Assembly: GCA_029779435.1 (NCBI GenBank)
Contig: JAKPAM010000060.1
Span: 1 to 53,839 of the forward strand
Length of the DNA stretch: 53,839 nt
Reading direction: 5' to 3'
Origin: Pseudomonadota bacterium
GTDB taxonomy: Bacteria; Pseudomonadota; Gammaproteobacteria; Burkholderiales; Burkholderiaceae_E
In this document: positions 53,637 through 53,839 of the stretch, one piece after another
How positions within the stretch are numbered: position 1 is the first letter of the stretch
Layout: each line of letters opens with the position of its first letter
The notes under the pieces: model-generated
What the model saw: only the letters and a program-made list of their open reading frames with translations
What the model was told of the DNA's origin: nothing
Database searches by the model: none
Translations under genes and position numbers: made by a program

Positions 53637-53839
53637 TTAGTCGAGAACCTTGGAGACGACACCGGCACCGACGGTGCGGCCGCCTTCGCGGATCGCGAAC
53701 CGCAAGCCCTGCTCCATCGCGATCGGCGCGATCAACTGCACGTTGATCCGCACGTTGTCTCCGGGCATCACCATCTCCGTACCCTCGGGCAGCGTCACCG
53801 CCCCCGTCACGTCCGTCGTACGGAAGTAGAACTGCGGCC
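53637..53839 (-). CDS. tuf: Elongation factor Tu, C-terminal end (gene runs off window end)
   Basis: The last 67 codons of EF-Tu are in the window, from [20 protein letters not shown] to [14 protein letters not shown] and a TAA stop. They form most of domain 3, which contacts aminoacyl-tRNA; the segment [21 protein letters not shown] motif is conserved as [19 protein letters not shown]-Tu delivers aminoacyl-tRNA to the ribosome. The GTPase part is outside the window. It is followed by tRNA-Trp 27 bases later. Confidence 0.98.
   Translation of the reverse strand, partial: PQFYFRTTDVTGAVTLPEGTEMVMPGDNVRINVQLIAPIAMEQGLRFAIREGGRTVGAGVVSKVLD

Overview
This 53.8 kb window comes from the chromosome of a high-GC betaproteobacterium, most likely a member of the order Burkholderiales. 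The evidence is the gene order tuf, tRNA-Trp, secE, nusG, rplK, rplA, rplJ, rplL, rpoB, rpoC on one strand, with rpsL, rpsG and fusA on the same strand further on, a SecE long enough for three membrane segments, and an accessory set of glycine-rich lipoproteins and BapA-prefix adhesins typical of that order. I cannot name the genus.

Layout. Positions 1-2,356 (minus strand) hold the start of fusA, then rpsG and rpsL, with a good sigma70 promoter upstream of rpsL. Positions 41,237-53,839 (minus) hold rpoC, rpoB, rplL, rplJ, rplA, rplK, nusG, secE, tRNA-Trp and the end of tuf. This part has an L10 leader, a hairpin with a T-run between rplL and rpoB, and a strong terminator after rpoC. About 38 kb of accessory genes lies between the two housekeeping blocks.

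The accessory part, in order: a serine hydrolase (2.6-3.8 kb); a four-gene lipoprotein operon with a CsgG-like protein (4.0-6.4 kb); the first of four related RTX/BapA-prefix secreted proteins (6.5-8.7 kb); a small GNAT protein; an unusual tandem membrane-GGDEF protein with two active sites; a RuBisCO-like protein coupled to a cupin; a Phd/PIN toxin-antitoxin pair; the second RTX protein; a large lipoprotein; a 12-unit GGGG-containing octamer array; the third and fourth RTX proteins; a BenE-type transporter overlapping a large SNF2 helicase; a luciferase-like monooxygenase; a class II aldolase; a small unknown gene; PPK2; an acyl-CoA synthetase; and a LysR-controlled cluster (two-subunit ThDP enzyme, GMC oxidoreductase, broken MFS transporter).

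The most interesting content is the adhesin island at 4-25 kb. It has four short BapA-like RTX proteins that share a roughly 200-residue jelly-roll-like module embedded between their RTX blocks. Nearby are a double diguanylate cyclase and CsgG-type outer-membrane lipoproteins. No type I secretion apparatus is encoded here, so export must rely on genes elsewhere. A link between c-di-GMP and these adhesins is inference from gene proximity only.
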